This document shows positions 62,976 to 64,000 of a stretch of 64,000 nucleotides of DNA, in pieces. The position numbers and the translations under genes were made by a program. Under the pieces are notes generated by a model that saw only the letters and a list, made by a program, of their open reading frames with translations, was not told the DNA's origin and did not search any database. The stretch is from assembly GCA_030523645.1 (NCBI GenBank), contig JAUNIB010000002.1, positions 1 through 64,000 on the forward strand, in the 5' to 3' direction. Position 1 is the stretch's first letter; each line of letters begins with the position of its first letter. This DNA is from Selenomonadaceae bacterium. Its GTDB lineage: Bacteria > Bacillota > Negativicutes > Selenomonadales > Selenomonadaceae.

Positions 62976-63938
62976 TCAGTAAGCGGTCTGGTCGTTCTTC
63001 TTGCCGCGCTGCGGTTTAATCTGATACAGCTTGCCATCCGCCTTTTTTCCGGTGGTGGTAATGGTAATATTTCCGTTGATATCGGTACGATAGAAATCAA
63101 TTTTCATCTTGCCGTACTTGGTACGGACAGAAGGATGGGGGTGATGATAGTCATTGTTCACACCGCAGGAAATAACAGCCCACTCCGGCTTTACCGCCTT
63201 CAGGAAAGCATCGGTATTGGAGGTCTTGGAGCCGTGATGCGGACTCTTGAGTATATTTGACCGCAGAGCGTCAGCCCCGTAGCGGCTGAGGATACCGTCC
63301 TCCGCTACCTTCTCGCCGTCACCGGTGAACATCATGCTGAATTCACCGAACTCAAGCCTGCCTTCAACGGAATTGATATTCAGATTAATCTTGCCGTTCT
63401 CCATACCGCCGTCCTTACGCATTTCCTTGGTCGGACTGTACACTACGAAGCGGAGGCCGTCACCGAAGTCAATCACATCACCGGCAGTAAGAGTCTTGCT
63501 CTTTATCTTCTTTTCCTTCAGGAGCTTCAGATAGTTGGTGTAGAACTTCGGCTTTGCGGTCTGACCGTTATCGTAGACCATTGCCACCGGGAAATTATTC
63601 AGCACATAGTCGATGCCGCCCATGTGATCTGCATGGGGATGGGTGAGAATGACAGCATCGAAGGAAGTTACCTTCTCCTCTGCCAGCCGCTTCTTCAGCT
63701 TGTCCTTCTCGTCAATATCACTGGTATCAATGAGAATTGTCTTCTTGCCCTGACGGATGAGAATGGCATCGCCCTGTCCTACATCCAGCATTTTTATTTC
63801 CAGCGTCCCTGAGGCAGGCGCAGCCGTCTTCTTGCTGCTGCCGGACTTGCTGCCCGAGTCTGTCTTCACCTGCACGCTGCAGGCTGTGAGGAATACTGCG
63901 GCCAATACTACAGCCACCAAAGATAAAAGTTTCTTCAT
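62976..63938 (-). CDS. ComEC/Rec2-like metallo-beta-lactamase-fold lipoprotein
   Basis: 320 residues. Lipobox FLTACSVQ, Ser/Lys linker, then the MBL fold: LEIKMLDVGQGDAILIRQGK, metal motif LTHPHADHMGG, MMFTGDGEKVAE, and LKSPHHGSKTSN. This is the extracellular nuclease-like domain of ComEC standing alone, without the channel domain. Likely anchored outside the membrane; substrate may be DNA or another phosphodiester. First gene of the four-gene operon. Confidence 0.9.
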   Translation of the reverse strand: MKKLLSLVAVVLAAVFLTACSVQVKTDSGSKSGSSKKTAAPASGTLEIKMLDVGQGDAILIRQGKKTILIDTSDIDEKDKLKKRLAEEKVTSFDAVILTHPHADHMGGIDYVLNNFPVAMVYDNGQTAKPKFYTNYLKLLKEKKIKSKTLTAGDVIDFGDGLRFVVYSPTKEMRKDGGMENGKINLNINSVEGRLEFGEFSMMFTGDGEKVAEDGILSRYGADALRSNILKSPHHGSKTSNTDAFLKAVKPEWAVISCGVNNDYHHPHPSVRTKYGKMKIDFYRTDINGNITITTTGKKADGKLYQIKPQRGKKNDQTAY

Positions 63939-64000
63939 TGTTTCGACCTCAATTCCCTATTTTATTATTTATTACCGCTTCCACATATCCGGATGACACT

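Overview
The window is chromosomal DNA of a Bacillota (Firmicutes) bacterium. Markers are a tRNA-Trp T-box leader, DivIC, the Asp23/AmaP/DUF2273 group, a LonC-type protease, GdpP beside rplI, and sigma-A-type promoters. The overall set resembles Negativicutes (Selenomonadales/Veillonellales), but that rank is an inference and no rRNA is present to settle it. Nearly every gene lies on the minus strand; the exceptions are a ClpX-like ATPase and a rubrerythrin-like gene.

Layout. 0-7.5 kb: tRNA-Gly, then the cluster DUF2232 - gdpP - rplI - lonC - small ribbon-helix-helix protein - dnaB, read right to left. 7.6-15.7 kb: clpX paralog (+), thrC, an ANTAR regulator with its histidine kinase, and the t6A operon tsaE-tsaB-rimI-tsaD. 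15.8-26.4 kb: AT-richer accessory region. It starts with gene wreckage (PD-(D/E)XK transposase tail, hsdM 3' half, frameshifted winged-helix tail), followed by small unknown proteins, a radical SAM / Cys-motif / vWA trio, a macro-domain protein with a PD-(D/E)XK-like protein, a zinc-ribbon protein and an exported protein. 26.4-35.8 kb: OhrR-like regulator divergent from a rubrerythrin-like gene, agcS, tilS-hpt, S1 protein, divIC, and a FecCD-type ABC importer. 35.8-39 kb: prfC and an exported Ntn-type amide hydrolase. 39-45.1 kb: trp operon trpF-C-B-A-E-G without trpD, behind a Trp T-box with two antiterminator/terminator modules. 45.2-57.3 kb: csp, PIN/TRAM protein, then asp23-amaP-DUF2273-nusB-xseA-xseB-ispA-dxs-tlyA-nadK-argR-recN. 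57.3-64 kb: a large hybrid kinase with three substituted key residues, then a ComEC-like MBL lipoprotein - DUF3006 - amidase - GerMN operon.

The strongest non-routine observations are the trp leader with one specifier stem but two antiterminators that differ in the base expected to read the tRNA discriminator, the hybrid kinase with a substituted Hpt His, second REC Asp and HD-domain His, and the radical SAM/vWA/macro cluster, whose function I cannot assign.
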